A stretch of DNA of 64,000 nt, from assembly GCA_034659015.1 (NCBI GenBank), contig JAYEGL010000001.1, positions 62,001 to 126,000 of the forward strand, read 5' to 3'. Every line of letters starts with the position of its first letter. Within the stretch, counting starts at the first letter, position 1. A model generated the notes under the pieces. The model worked only from the letters and a program-made list of their open reading frames with translations, was not told the DNA's origin and searched no databases. The stretch comes from Maricaulis sp034659015. Its GTDB lineage: Bacteria; Pseudomonadota; Alphaproteobacteria; Caulobacterales; Maricaulaceae. This document shows, piece by piece, positions 35,801-44,793 of the stretch. The translations under genes and the position numbers were made by a program.

Positions 35801-36441
35801 CCGGCCGCTTCCAGGGTGTCGCGGAAATCATGCCGGCGGCTGCGGGCCCAGCCCATGATGTTGCCGAAGGCATCCGGCCCGCCCGTGCGCAGGACGAGAT
35901 CGACCGTGTCGCGCTCCATGGCGCCCAGCACGCGCTGGCGCGCCGCTTCGATCCGCCGGCCGGCCTCCGCCTCGTCCAGCGTGGCAAAGCCCGGCGGGGC
36001 GCCGGCTTCCAGCGGAAAGCGGCGCAGCAGGTTCTCGCAAAAGGCGTGGATGGTCTGGATCTTCAGCCCGCCGGGCGTCTCCAGCGCCTTGGCGAAAAGA
36101 CGGCGGGCCTCCTCGATCTTGCCGAGGGGCAGGTCTTTCTGGCCAAGCTGCTTTTCCAGTTCCTCTTTCAGTATGTCCGTTTCCGCTACGGCCCAGCGGC
36201 CCAGCCGGGTGAAGAGGCGGTCCTTCATCTCCGCGGCGGCGGCCTTGGTGTAGGTCACGCAGAGGATCGCCTCGGGCGGCACATCCTGGAGCAGGATATT
36301 CACGACGCGGTCGACCAGAACGCGCGTCTTGCCGGAGCCCGCATTGGCCTCCACGAACACGCTGACGCCATGATGCGCCGCGCGTTTCTGCTCGCGCGTG
36401 GCGTCGTCGCTGATCGCGCTGTCGAAGCCCGGCGCGCTCAT
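32881..36441 (-). CDS. addA: Double-strand break repair helicase-nuclease AddA
   Basis: ATG 36441 (1186 residues) with GGAGGGCGAG in front; it overlaps addB's stop as ATGA. UvrD-type helicase motifs are complete: Walker A EANAGSGKTR, motif II IDEAQD, VGDEKQSIYSFQGA and VMTVHASKGLE. The C-terminal RecB-like nuclease shows LIVDYKTNR, with Asp and Lys of the catalytic site. With AddB it resects broken DNA ends for RecA in the alphaproteobacterial version of RecBCD. The length is normal. Confidence 0.95.
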   Translation of the reverse strand: MSAPGFDSAISDDATREQKRAAHHGVSVFVEANAGSGKTRVLVDRVVNILLQDVPPEAILCVTYTKAAAAEMKDRLFTRLGRWAVAETDILKEELEKQLGQKDLPLGKIEEARRLFAKALETPGGLKIQTIHAFCENLLRRFPLEAGAPPGFATLDEAEAGRRIEAARQRVLGAMERDTVDLVLRTGGPDAFGNIMGWARSRRHDFRDTLEAAGGADGLVERLYRVFGLEPGVGAADLKAKAWAEAPQAHLAEAVLALRHHGGKSDETRADQIDAALKAASAEDAFDLYLQAFFTSKGAGTPAKSLVTGPCAKAAPMLKPMLEAEQARLDDVRDKVRAATVAEGSAAAIRIAAYFIEAYEDELARRRALDFDDLVRLAGDLLRPENAFSGWVGYKLDGALAHALIDEAQDTAPRQWDMIRGLTAEFFAGEGASDAERTLFIVGDEKQSIYSFQGAEPARFIAEGDRLSEAAQAAALGFERPGLDVSFRSAPEILAAVDRAFTPEAAASMAPETKFQASGRPFARYQSHRAARTHTPGCVELWPAVPEPERVEETSIFDPVDAQARGSARDILAETVADEIRAMLARGDAVWEEAEGGFRPRPVTPGDIAILVWRRTGGFFEEVIRQLKLKGVPVAGADRMVLKEQTAVKDMLALARFAITPGDDLALAEVLKSPFFDPADGNPPAIGDDVLYDLARSRGSFRRGTLWSALFTSEDPRLTEARDALKAVRDGADSERLYDLFAGFLNARTPTGETRWARIYARLGEEARDPLEEFLARALDHEREGGGALSSFLAAIETEDTQLKREMSHGRDEVQVMTVHASKGLERPVIILPDTTRSPLTGKGETILAHPEAGLVWSQRKAEDPPEVAELREAAANRVKAEHGRLLYVALTRARDRLIVCGWRQGGGPQGRIEPDSWYARLAEHWAGEGWAEIATPLSARVEDIGAGLRFGPAPAALGEADRARREAVTIPDWAVVPARSEQAGVRGVAPSSFLGEDEAGFEPPVLSPLADPGAHRFRRGDVIHKLLQTLPDLPRERRREAAERFVAAQPDFADEDRRIMVEETLGILDHPDFAPLFGPGSRAEVSLVGRAPDLPGNVIVRGQVDRLVVTDAEVLIVDYKTNRPPPLDLAAVAKVYIGQLATYRALLRAVHPGKTVRCALLWTDAARLMEVADEAMDAVLQGATA

Positions 36442-39400
36442 GTCTCGCCCTCCGAACCGCCGGGGGCGCTGGCCCACTCGCCGCGCCGGGCGAGGTGGTC
36501 GAAATCGCCGTAGTCATTGGTGTATTTGGCGCGTGTCTGGCTTTCATACGGTATCGTTTCGCTGTCGAAACGGACGATCCAGCCTTCCAGATCCTCGAGC
36601 GCCTTCGCCGCCATCTCCGCCGCGTCGGGCTGCGCGCCGCCGTCCACGCGGCGCGCTTCGCCGCCCGCCGCATTGCCCGGCAGGGCGAGATAGTAGAGCC
36701 CCGCCACGGGCGCCGCTGCCAGATCGGCGAACACGCCTTCGGCCTGCGCCATCGCGGCGGTCAGCGGCAATTGCGGATCGAAGCCGGCGGCCACCTCCTT
36801 GGGCGAGGCGCTGGAGCCGGTCTTGTAGTCGATCACGTCGATCCGCCCGTCGGGATGCCGGTCGAACCGGTCGGATCGGCCATGCAGGATGAAATCGCCG
36901 CCGGGACCCTTCAGCGTCATCTCGCCCCTTATCTCCACCGCGTCGATCGCGATGCCCAGCGCGCGCCGCCGGCGTTCCCAGTTGACCAGCCAGGCGGCGG
37001 CCCGGCGGAAGCGCGCCAGCTCCACCGCCATCTCGCCCGGCTGGAAGCCGAGCGCGGCCAGGCGCGGCTCGGCGGCGGCGACCAGCTGCTCCTCGGCATC
37101 GTCGGGCACCGCCTCGCGCCAGGCCGGCACCACCGCTTCCAGCGCGTCGTGCAGAGCCGTCCCCCGTTCGCGCGGACCGGGCGGCATGTCGGCCGGATCG
37201 AGCCGTCTCAGGCCCAGCACATGGCGGGCATAGATCGAATAGGGATCGCGCACCCAGGTGCGGATCTCGGTGATGGAGAGTTTGCGCGGACGCACCTCGA
37301 CCGGCGGGCAGGGCTGCGGCCTGGGCGCAGGCACCGGCGCCAGGCCCGTATCGTCGAGCGCGCGGGCCAGGGCGAGATAGTCGGTCTTCGGCGCCAGGGC
37401 GGCTTCGGCGCCCGCCTCGCCCATCGCACCGCGCGCCAGCGTCTTCAGGCGCCACACCCAGCGCGAGGCGACGGTGGGTGCCCCGTCGGCCTTGCCGGCC
37501 CGGGTCAGGATCACGTCCGGCGCCGCGGCCAGTTGCGCGAAATCATGGGCGGCGAGCCCGTAGCGCCGCTCCGGCGCGCCGAGCTTGGCAGCGATGCGCA
37601 TGCCGCGCGAGAGCCAGGGATCCGCCCCCAGCCCGGCCGGCCAGACACCTTCGTTGAGACCGGCCAGGATCACCCGGTCGGCGGAGATCAGGCGCGCTTC
37701 CAGCGGCCCCAGCACCTGCAGACGCGGATGGACGCCCAGTTTCGGCGGCACGCGCCGCGCGCCGATCAGCTCGCGCACCGCGCCGGCATAGTCCGCCAGC
37801 GTCATCTCCGGCAGGCTGTCGCTTTCCTCCAGCAAGGCGCGCACCAGGCCGGCCGCCGCCTCGCCGCCGTCCCCGCCCCACAGTGCCGCCTCGCCATCCG
37901 GCGTGGCAGCCAGCGCCTCGGCGGCGCGGGCATGGGCTTCGGCCCAGCGGGCGGCGCTCTGCGTCTTGTCCTCCAGAAGGGGCGCGAAAGCCGTTTCCAG
38001 ACTGTCCAGCAGATCGCGGACGACAGCCTTGTCGTCCTCGAAAAGATCGACGTATTTCCCGTCCAGCCGGGCCCGCACGGCCGCGAAGTCCCGTCCCGGA
38101 CGCACGCCCCGCAGGGCTTCCGCCTCGAACTTGGCGAGCACCGTGTGGACCGGCCCGCGCTTGCGCCCGGCGCAGAAAAGCGGCGAGCTCCACAGGGCCG
38201 ACAGCGCGACCACGCTGCCCGGGTCCTCGGCGACATCGAGAATGCGGGTGAGGAAGGCCCCGGCCGGGGTTTCCGCCAGCGAGGCCCCGCCGGAATCGTC
38301 CAGCTTAACCCCGAACCGCGTCATCTCCGCGGAGACGCGGCGGGCCAGGCCCCGGTCCGGCGTGACGAGAATGGCGGTCTTGTCCGGGTCTTCCAGCGTC
38401 TCGCGCAGCATCAGCGCGCAGGCCCGCGCCTCGGCGATCGGATCGGGCGCCTCGATCAGGGACAGCCCGTCGATGGCACGCTCGAAAAACGCCTCGCCCA
38501 GCCGCTCGCGCAACTGGCCGATGCGCGACATCCACTCGTCCGTCGTCCCCGCCGGCCGCAGCGCTTCGGCGATCACCCGCCGGCGCATCTCCGCCGGCTT
38601 TTTCTCGGCGGCGCCGGGCCAGGCCTTCACATCGCCGCGCGCCACGCCGCAGCGCTCAACGAAATCCTTCATCGCCCATTGCGGGTGCGCGTCGTCGATC
38701 CCGGCCCAGGCGGTCTCGTCCGCATCCCAGTCGAAGCCGGGCAGCACCACGGCGCCCCGATCCAGCCCGGCGATGACCTGCATGAGATCGCGTGCGGCGG
38801 GGATGGAGCCCGTCGAACCGATGGCCAGGACGGGATGATCCGGCGGGGTCGTCTGCCAGCGCTCGATCAGCTTGCGCAGCACCAGCGAGCGCCGCGCCGC
38901 CGCATCGGTCAGGCCCAGCTCGTCCAGGCGGGCCGGCCAGACGCGCTGGACGATGTCGATGAATTCCACCGCCTCGCGGCGGTCGGCGGGCAGATGGTCG
39001 CGCATGGCCTCGTCGATGGCGGAGAGATCCTCCACCTCCTCGGTCGCCAGATCGTCCATCAGCGCCGCCAGCGGCTCGGCCAGGGCCAGCGCACCGCCAA
39101 TGCCGATCGGCCGGCCCAGCGCGGTTTCCTTGGCCAGGATCAGCCGCGCCAGCTCGAAGCGGCGCCGGGCCGGGCTGACCGAGGGTGGCGCGATACCCGC
39201 CAGCTCGCCCGGCTCGAAGGGCGGATCGTCGACATCCACATCGCCGATCGGCCGGATCAGCGGCAGGAGGGCCACACCGGTCCCCGCCTCTTCCGCAAAG
39301 ATGTCGCCCAGCGCCTTCGCGGCGCGGCGTGTCGGGGTGAGGATGAGGATGCGGGTCAGTGCGTCGGGATCGCCGGCGGCGTCGAATTCATCGCGCAAGG

Positions 39401-39485
39401 TGCGCGCGACGGTGCGGAGGAAGTCGTCCTGCGGCGGCAGGGTGAAGAGGCGCGGGGCCGGCGTATCGAAGATCCGCCCGCTCAC
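36438..39485 (-). CDS. addB: Double-strand break repair protein AddB
   Basis: A 1015-residue partner of AddA. It has a degenerate helicase fold and a C-terminal RecB-type nuclease with IDVIDYKTGSSASPKE (Asp, Lys). The alphaproteobacterial AddB pattern is kept (LFTLPPQDDFLRTVARTL at the start, LAGLNEGVWPA in the middle). The Fe-S cysteines of Bacillus AddB are not evident. The start overlaps the murU stop by 4 bp. Note that a 1023-codon antisense frame covers the same region and is only a shadow of high-GC codon use. Confidence 0.93.
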   Translation of the reverse strand: MSGRIFDTPAPRLFTLPPQDDFLRTVARTLRDEFDAAGDPDALTRILILTPTRRAAKALGDIFAEEAGTGVALLPLIRPIGDVDVDDPPFEPGELAGIAPPSVSPARRRFELARLILAKETALGRPIGIGGALALAEPLAALMDDLATEEVEDLSAIDEAMRDHLPADRREAVEFIDIVQRVWPARLDELGLTDAAARRSLVLRKLIERWQTTPPDHPVLAIGSTGSIPAARDLMQVIAGLDRGAVVLPGFDWDADETAWAGIDDAHPQWAMKDFVERCGVARGDVKAWPGAAEKKPAEMRRRVIAEALRPAGTTDEWMSRIGQLRERLGEAFFERAIDGLSLIEAPDPIAEARACALMLRETLEDPDKTAILVTPDRGLARRVSAEMTRFGVKLDDSGGASLAETPAGAFLTRILDVAEDPGSVVALSALWSSPLFCAGRKRGPVHTVLAKFEAEALRGVRPGRDFAAVRARLDGKYVDLFEDDKAVVRDLLDSLETAFAPLLEDKTQSAARWAEAHARAAEALAATPDGEAALWGGDGGEAAAGLVRALLEESDSLPEMTLADYAGAVRELIGARRVPPKLGVHPRLQVLGPLEARLISADRVILAGLNEGVWPAGLGADPWLSRGMRIAAKLGAPERRYGLAAHDFAQLAAAPDVILTRAGKADGAPTVASRWVWRLKTLARGAMGEAGAEAALAPKTDYLALARALDDTGLAPVPAPRPQPCPPVEVRPRKLSITEIRTWVRDPYSIYARHVLGLRRLDPADMPPGPRERGTALHDALEAVVPAWREAVPDDAEEQLVAAAEPRLAALGFQPGEMAVELARFRRAAAWLVNWERRRRALGIAIDAVEIRGEMTLKGPGGDFILHGRSDRFDRHPDGRIDVIDYKTGSSASPKEVAAGFDPQLPLTAAMAQAEGVFADLAAAPVAGLYYLALPGNAAGGEARRVDGGAQPDAAEMAAKALEDLEGWIVRFDSETIPYESQTRAKYTNDYGDFDHLARRGEWASAPGGSEGET

Positions 39486-40195
39486 CCCTTCAGCCGGGCC
39501 TCGGCCTCGTCGCGGGCGGCCGGGTCGCCGACATGCATCCAGAAACTTTCCATCGCCACGCCATGAATGCGTCCGGCGGGCTCCAGCTTTTTCCAGACAT
39601 CCATCATGGAAAAGCGTTCCGCTTTCAGTCCGGCCAGAACGGCCGGATTGACAATATGAACCCCGGCGAAGGCATAGGGTGCCGACGACGCCTCGCCCCG
39701 GAACCGGATCCGCCCGTCCGGCTTGAGAAAGACGTCGCCCGCTCCGTGAAAACCCAGCGTGCGGTCCAGCGGCGCGAGCAGGAGGAGAACGTCCATCAGT
39801 TCCGGATTCCAGGCGGCGCGCATCCGGTCCAGCTCGCGCGCGCCCTCGTCGACCCAGACCGCATCGATGTTGGAGACGAAAAACGGAGCCTCACCCAGCA
39901 GGGGAAGCGCCTTCACCACGCCGCCGCCGGTTTCCAGGACCTCATCGGTCTCGTCGGACACGGTCACTGCGGGCGGCCCGCTCCAGCCGGCCAGATGAGT
40001 GCGCATCAGTTCGGGGAAGTGGTGGATATTGACCACGCAGTCTTCCACACCCGCCGCGGCAAAACGGTCGAGCGCCCAGTCGACCAGCGCCTTGCCGCCC
40101 ACCTCGACCAGCGCCTTGGGCCGGTCGTTCGTGAGCGGCCGCATCCGCGTGCCCAGACCGGCCGCCAGCGCCATGCCTTTACGGATCTGCATCAT
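39482..40195 (-). CDS. murU: N-acetylmuramate alpha-1-phosphate uridylyltransferase MurU
   Basis: ATG 40195 (237 residues) overlaps the amgK stop as ATGA, deciding the start over ATG 40192. The nucleotidyltransferase signature is AAGLGTRMRPLTNDRPKALVEVGG in pieces AAGLGTRMRPLT and RPKALV, with the metal-binding NIDAVW. Next to amgK, it is best read as MurU, which makes UDP-MurNAc from MurNAc-1-phosphate. The pair bypasses the fosfomycin-sensitive MurA step during cell-wall recycling. Confidence 0.88.
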   Translation of the reverse strand: MMQIRKGMALAAGLGTRMRPLTNDRPKALVEVGGKALVDWALDRFAAAGVEDCVVNIHHFPELMRTHLAGWSGPPAVTVSDETDEVLETGGGVVKALPLLGEAPFFVSNIDAVWVDEGARELDRMRAAWNPELMDVLLLLAPLDRTLGFHGAGDVFLKPDGRIRFRGEASSAPYAFAGVHIVNPAVLAGLKAERFSMMDVWKKLEPAGRIHGVAMESFWMHVGDPAARDEAEARLKG

Positions 40196-41292
40196 TTGTG
40201 CGCTTCCAGCAGGACGGCCTCGGCATGGGTCTTGATCCACATGTTCAGCTCCATCAGGGCCGGATGCTGGATATCGCCGACGAAGTGCCGCGCCACGCGG
40301 GGCAGCATGTCCAGGTAGCGCCGCTTGCCGTCGCGCACGGCCAGGCGCACGAAAATACCGAGGATCTTGGCATTGCGCTGGGCGCCCAGCACAGCATAGG
40401 CCGCGTCGAAACCGGCCGCATCCTGGATACCGGCGCGCTCGACGAAACGCGCCTTGAGCGGTGTGGCCAGCTTGCGGTCGACATTGCGGCGGGCGTCTTC
40501 CAGCAGGGAGACGAGATCATAGGCGGGATGCCCGATCAGCGCGTCCTGGAAGTCGAGAAGGCCGACCGAGGCCTCGCCCTCGCGCTCGGGCAGATGGATC
40601 AGGTTCTCGGCATGATAGTCGCGCAGCACCAGGCCCGGCGCACAGGTGTCCAGACGCTGAAAGGCCCGCATCCAGATGTCGCGCCAGTCGGCCTTCGCCG
40701 CGGCATCGGGCTCGATACCGGCATGGCGGGCCAGGAACCAGTCGAGAAAAAGATCGGCCTCGGCCATCAGCGCGGTCGAGTCATAGGCCAGAAGCGGCCA
40801 TTCCTGCCCGCCGGCCTCGACCGTGTCGGGAAAGCTGGAGCGGTGTATCGCGGCGAGCGTGTCGACGGCGGCGGCGTAGAGCGTGCCCTCGTGCGCCTGC
40901 TCCGGCAGAAGCCGCGCGAACAGCGCATCGCCCAGGTCTTCCAGCAGCAGGAAGCCGTGCTCGAAATCGCTGGCCAGGATGGCGGGCGCGGAAAAGCCGC
41001 GTTCGCACAAGGCGTCCGACAGTCCGGCAAACGCCACCAGGCTCGGCCCCGCAAGGCGTGCTTCGGCGTTGTAGCCGAGCGCCTTGCGGTCCTCGGGCGT
41101 CGCGTCCGGCGGACAGGCCGGCGTCTCCGCGCCGGCGGGCGCATCCATCAGCATGGCGGAGGCTTCGCCCCGGACGAGGCGGACATAGCGCCGCGTCGAG
41201 GCGTCGCCGGCCAGCGGGCGGCGCTCGGCCCCGCCCCAGCCCGCCTTGTCGAGAAACGCGTCGAGCGCAGCGTCGCGATCAGATGTCGTCAA
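40192..41292 (-). CDS. amgK: Anomeric MurNAc/GlcNAc kinase AmgK
   Basis: The start is TTG 41292: GGAGGAAAGAC lies just ahead and no ATG fits. The 366-residue protein has the aminoglycoside-phosphotransferase fold, with catalytic loop VLRDYHAENLIHL and metal motif LLDFQDA. Coupled to murU, it should phosphorylate recycled MurNAc at C1. It overlaps the tsaE end by 14 bp. Older annotations often call this family aminoglycoside phosphotransferase; there is no sign of a resistance role. Confidence 0.88.
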   Translation of the reverse strand: MTTSDRDAALDAFLDKAGWGGAERRPLAGDASTRRYVRLVRGEASAMLMDAPAGAETPACPPDATPEDRKALGYNAEARLAGPSLVAFAGLSDALCERGFSAPAILASDFEHGFLLLEDLGDALFARLLPEQAHEGTLYAAAVDTLAAIHRSSFPDTVEAGGQEWPLLAYDSTALMAEADLFLDWFLARHAGIEPDAAAKADWRDIWMRAFQRLDTCAPGLVLRDYHAENLIHLPEREGEASVGLLDFQDALIGHPAYDLVSLLEDARRNVDRKLATPLKARFVERAGIQDAAGFDAAYAVLGAQRNAKILGIFVRLAVRDGKRRYLDMLPRVARHFVGDIQHPALMELNMWIKTHAEAVLLEAHK

Positions 41293-41746
41293 GTCTTTCC
41301 TCCCACCGGCCGAACCCTGTTATCCGTGCTTCGCGGCCGCTCTCCAAGTCCGTCCCGCCACCGGTCAACAGGATTTCCAGCCGGTCCGGCGGCACGGCAT
41401 CGCCCAGACGGTCGGGCCACTCCACCAGGCAGACCGCATCGTCGAAGGCATCCTCCAGCCCCAGCTCGTCGAGTTCGGAGGCATCCTCGATACGGTAGAG
41501 GTCGGCATGCCAGAGCTCCCCACCGTCGGCCGTGTCGTAGATCTGGACCAGCGTATAGGTCGGGCTCGGCGCATCGTCGACACCGCACATCTTCGCGATC
41601 ACGGCGCGAGCGAGCGTGGTCTTGCCCGCCCCCAGATCGCCGGTCAGGAGAACCACGTCGCCGGGTGCAAGCACCCCGGCCAGGCGGGCGCCCAGCCCTT
41701 GCGTGGCGTCGAGACTGTCCAGACGGTGCGTGCGCGATGAGCCCAT
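41279..41746 (-). CDS. tsaE: tRNA threonylcarbamoyladenosine biosynthesis ATPase TsaE
   Basis: A 155-residue P-loop protein: Walker A LTGDLGAGKTTLARA, the conserved SPTYTLVQIY and WHADLYRIED, then VEWPDRLG. TsaE powers the TsaBD complex that makes t6A37 in tRNAs reading ANN codons. It heads the leftward operon tsaE-amgK-murU-addB-addA. It diverges from the ferredoxin gene; a TTGACT at 41798 is the only promoter-like element seen there. Confidence 0.94.
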   Translation of the reverse strand: MGSSRTHRLDSLDATQGLGARLAGVLAPGDVVLLTGDLGAGKTTLARAVIAKMCGVDDAPSPTYTLVQIYDTADGGELWHADLYRIEDASELDELGLEDAFDDAVCLVEWPDRLGDAVPPDRLEILLTGGGTDLESGREARITGFGRWEERLDDI

Positions 41747-41849
41747 GGAATGCGCTTAGCGAAGCGGGCGCAGGCCGGCAAGCGGTGAGGCTGTATCTTG
41801 ACTCTGCCGTGAACGCTGTTCATGTCCGGAGCGGTCCACGGAGTTACGC

Positions 41850-42170
41850 ATGCCGAAGATTACCTATATCGAGCACAATGGCACCGAGCATGAAATCGAC
41901 GTCCCCAACGGCCTGTCGGTCATGGAAGGCGCGGTGCGCAATCTTGTTCCCGGTATCGATGCCGATTGTGGCGGGGCCTGTGCCTGCGCCACCTGCCACG
42001 TCTATGTCGACCCGGCCTGGGCCGACAAGACCGGCACGCGCGAACCGATGGAAGAGTCCATGCTGGATTTCGCCGACGACGTCCAGGAAACCTCGCGCCT
42101 GTCCTGCCAGATCAAGGTGAACGACGAACTCGACGGCCTCGTCGTGCGCATGCCGGAACACCAGGGGTAG
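41850..42170 (+). CDS. 2Fe-2S ferredoxin
   Basis: A 106-residue plant/adrenodoxin-type ferredoxin. The cluster ligands are Cys40, Cys46, Cys49 (in DCGGACACATC) and Cys86. The acidic helix MEESMLDFADDV marks the adrenodoxin/FdxB group known in Caulobacter as FdVI-type. It likely transfers electrons in the cytoplasm to a P450 or Fe-S biogenesis partner not encoded nearby. It is convergent with divL. Confidence 0.93.
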   Translation: MPKITYIEHNGTEHEIDVPNGLSVMEGAVRNLVPGIDADCGGACACATCHVYVDPAWADKTGTREPMEESMLDFADDVQETSRLSCQIKVNDELDGLVVRMPEHQG

Positions 42171-42200
42171 CGATTCGGACGGGACATGCCGCCTGTCCGG

Positions 42201-44669
42201 TCAGGCCCGGCCGGCAGCCGGGCGCTTGGTCAGGTCGAGCTCCGGCGGGACCGCCCGCCCGTGCGGTTCGGACGGGAAGTGACAGGACACCCGGGTCCCC
42301 TTGTCCGGTTCGGACTGCAGCTCCACCCAGCCGCCATGGAGCTGGGCGATTTCCTTGACCAGTGAGAGGCCCAGCCCGGCCCCGCCGCGCTCGCCGCGGG
42401 AGAAACGCTCGAACACGGTGGCCTGTTTCTCCGGCGCGATGCCCTCGCCGTCATCGGCCACCCAGAGCGTCAGCTCGTCATCGCTGCGGCGCGCGCCGAT
42501 CGTCACCTCGCCGCCGCTCTCGACGTGACGGATGGCGTTGGACAGCAGATTCATCGAGACCTGTTTCAGGCGATTGCGATCGGCGCGGATAAGGCCGAGA
42601 CCGCCGTCGATCTCCAGGTTCAGCCTGATGTCGTGATGCTCGGCGCGGGCCTGCACCAGCTCCGTCGCCTCGCGCACCACGTCGGCGACATCCACATCGC
42701 CCAGATCCAGCTCGAGCTGGCCGGCATCGATCGCGGCCACATCGAGAATGTCGTCGACCAGTTTCGCCAGATGCTCGGCCGCCGTCCGGATCGCGCCCAT
42801 GGGTTCCTTCTGGCGGTCGGAAAGCTCGCCGGCGAAACCCTGGGCCAGCATGTCCGCATAGCCGTTGATCGTGGTGAGCGGCGTACGCAGCTGATAGCTC
42901 ACATGCTCGACGAATTCGGTCTTGATGCGCTCGGACGTTTCCAGCGCCTCGGCCCGTTCGCGCAGGGCCTCCTCGATGCGGCGGCTGTCGGTGACGTCGT
43001 CCCAGCAGATCAGTGTCGCCCCGTCCGGCAGGGGACGGGTGAGATAGGTCAGGACACGGTCGTCGGAGCGGCGCATCTCGCCGGTGACCTGCTTGCGGGC
43101 CTGCGGGCTGGGGTCGGTAACGCGGGCCTTGATGTCGTTCCACACGCGGTCGTCGGCGAACAGAGCGGCGCAGGTCTCTGCCACACGGTCGAATTCCGGC
43201 TGGCCGTCCAGCTCCTCGGCCTCGAAACCCCAGATATCCTCGAAGGCATTGTTGTGCAGCTGGAGCCGCCCGTTCGCGCCGAACACGGCGACCGCTTCGT
43301 GCAGCTTGTCCAGCGTGGCGCGCTGGACGTTGATCAGCGTGTTGTAGCGGGCCCGCAGGGCCAGCTCGTCGGTCTTGTCCTCGAAGATCAGCATCAGCCC
43401 GCCCAGCGGGTGGCGCTGGCGCGCGACGCGCAGCGTGCGGCCGTCGGGCAGGGGCCAGAGTTCGTCCGGCGTCTCGTCGCTCGGCGGCTGGTCGTAGCGG
43501 GCCAGCTCGTCGGTCTTCCAGCCGGCATAGTCGGCCTGTTCTGGAAGCAGCCGCTTTTCACGCATGCGGTCGAGGAACTGGCCGTGGCCCGGGCGCTCGT
43601 TGAGCCAGGCATCGTCCAGCTTGAACAGGTGCGAGAAGGCGGTGTTGTAGAAGTTGAGACGTTTGGACCGGTCGAACACGACGACGGCTTCGGCCATGTG
43701 ATCCAGCGTGTCGTCATGAGCGCGGCGGAAACGCGCGAGGTCGGCCTTGGCCTCCTCGGCCTCGGTCGTGTCGATGGCAAAGCCGGCGGCCCCGCCGGAG
43801 ACCGGGAAGACGAGGAATTGCATGGCCCGGCGGCGCCCCTCGATCACGACATTGCGTGTCTCGACCACCGGCACGCCCTGTTCGGCCGCCTGGACCGCCT
43901 GGTCAGCCATGCCGCTGTCCAGCGCGACCTGTTTTTGCAGCACCGCGTCCAGCCCGTCACCCTCGACCGCGGCGACATAGGCCAGATTGACCCATTCCAG
44001 ACGCCCCGACGCATTCATGCGCCAGGCCGGGATCGGGGCGCGGCCCAGCATGTCCAGAAAGGCCATCGGGTCCTTGGAAACCAGACGGCGCGCTTCTTCG
44101 ATCCGGCCGCGCGCGCTGGATTCCTCCAGGCCGCGAATGGTCGCATCGGACAGCCACACCACAAGCTGGGTCCCGGCGGCGCGGCCGTCGGCTTCCAGGA
44201 ATCGCCCGGAAGGTCCCAGAATGGTCAGCGAAAAGGGTTGCCCTTTCTGGGCCAGCTCATTGAAACGGCGGCGCAGCGTGGTCTCGTCGCCGCCAGCCGA
44301 GCGGGCCTCGTAGTCCGCCAGCCCCTCCATCAGGATGCCGGCCGGATTGGGCCCGTCGGACGCTTCGGCGAAACGCAGCAGCGAGGCCAGGGCGACGGAG
44401 GACCCGAAAATGCGCGGCTGTCCCCAGCCCGTATCGCTTTCATCGAAGGGCGGCTGGTCCCAGACGAGCACAAGGCCGGGATGGGCGCCGAACACGCTGT
44501 CGGCGCGGGCGAGACGATCTTCCAGCTCGGCCAGCTTGCGCCGCCAGACCAGCTGGGCCGTGCGCGCACCGGCCGTCAGGCGGTAGGCCCACAGGCCGAC
44601 CGCGACGGCGAAAGCCATGGCGCCGACGGTGACGATGAGAGTCACGATCTGAAATGTCTGTCCCGTCAT
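42201..44669 (-). CDS. divL: Sensor protein DivL, Tyr in place of the phospho-acceptor His
   Basis: An 822-residue membrane-anchored kinase-like protein with one N-terminal TM (about residues 8-30), several PAS-type sensory domains (about 40-570) and a C-terminal HisKA-HATPase pair. The H-box reads FVEHVSYQLRTPLTT: the phosphorylated His is replaced by Tyr592, the hallmark of DivL. HATPase boxes are present (NLLSNAIRH, WVADDGEGIAPE, GAGLGLSLVKEI). In Caulobacter, DivL reads phosphorylated DivK and controls CckA and thus CtrA. A CtrA box lies 0.65 kb away in the next intergenic region. Confidence 0.92.
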   Translation of the reverse strand: MTGQTFQIVTLIVTVGAMAFAVAVGLWAYRLTAGARTAQLVWRRKLAELEDRLARADSVFGAHPGLVLVWDQPPFDESDTGWGQPRIFGSSVALASLLRFAEASDGPNPAGILMEGLADYEARSAGGDETTLRRRFNELAQKGQPFSLTILGPSGRFLEADGRAAGTQLVVWLSDATIRGLEESSARGRIEEARRLVSKDPMAFLDMLGRAPIPAWRMNASGRLEWVNLAYVAAVEGDGLDAVLQKQVALDSGMADQAVQAAEQGVPVVETRNVVIEGRRRAMQFLVFPVSGGAAGFAIDTTEAEEAKADLARFRRAHDDTLDHMAEAVVVFDRSKRLNFYNTAFSHLFKLDDAWLNERPGHGQFLDRMREKRLLPEQADYAGWKTDELARYDQPPSDETPDELWPLPDGRTLRVARQRHPLGGLMLIFEDKTDELALRARYNTLINVQRATLDKLHEAVAVFGANGRLQLHNNAFEDIWGFEAEELDGQPEFDRVAETCAALFADDRVWNDIKARVTDPSPQARKQVTGEMRRSDDRVLTYLTRPLPDGATLICWDDVTDSRRIEEALRERAEALETSERIKTEFVEHVSYQLRTPLTTINGYADMLAQGFAGELSDRQKEPMGAIRTAAEHLAKLVDDILDVAAIDAGQLELDLGDVDVADVVREATELVQARAEHHDIRLNLEIDGGLGLIRADRNRLKQVSMNLLSNAIRHVESGGEVTIGARRSDDELTLWVADDGEGIAPEKQATVFERFSRGERGGAGLGLSLVKEIAQLHGGWVELQSEPDKGTRVSCHFPSEPHGRAVPPELDLTKRPAAGRA

Positions 44670-44793
44670 CGTTCGTGTCCTGGGCGCGGCCCTTACCCAC
44701 CCGACACGGGCACGCGCGAATCACCATGATACCGGGCGCGCGAGTCGGGGGCGATGCCTGCGCCCGCAAAAATAATGAGTCCGGCCAGCCAGA

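Noticed and set aside
36495..39566. A 1023-codon open frame on the plus strand, antisense to addB
   Set aside because: It mirrors the addB codons in a high-GC gene, has no recognisable domain or ribosome site, and addB itself is certain.
40192..41292. Aminoglycoside-resistance phosphotransferase
   Set aside because: Coupling to murU and the operon context point to the cell-wall recycling kinase AmgK.
40198..42120. A 640-codon plus-strand frame over amgK-tsaE and the ferredoxin
   Set aside because: It crosses three confidently assigned genes and shows only shadow-like Arg/Pro/Gly-rich sequence.
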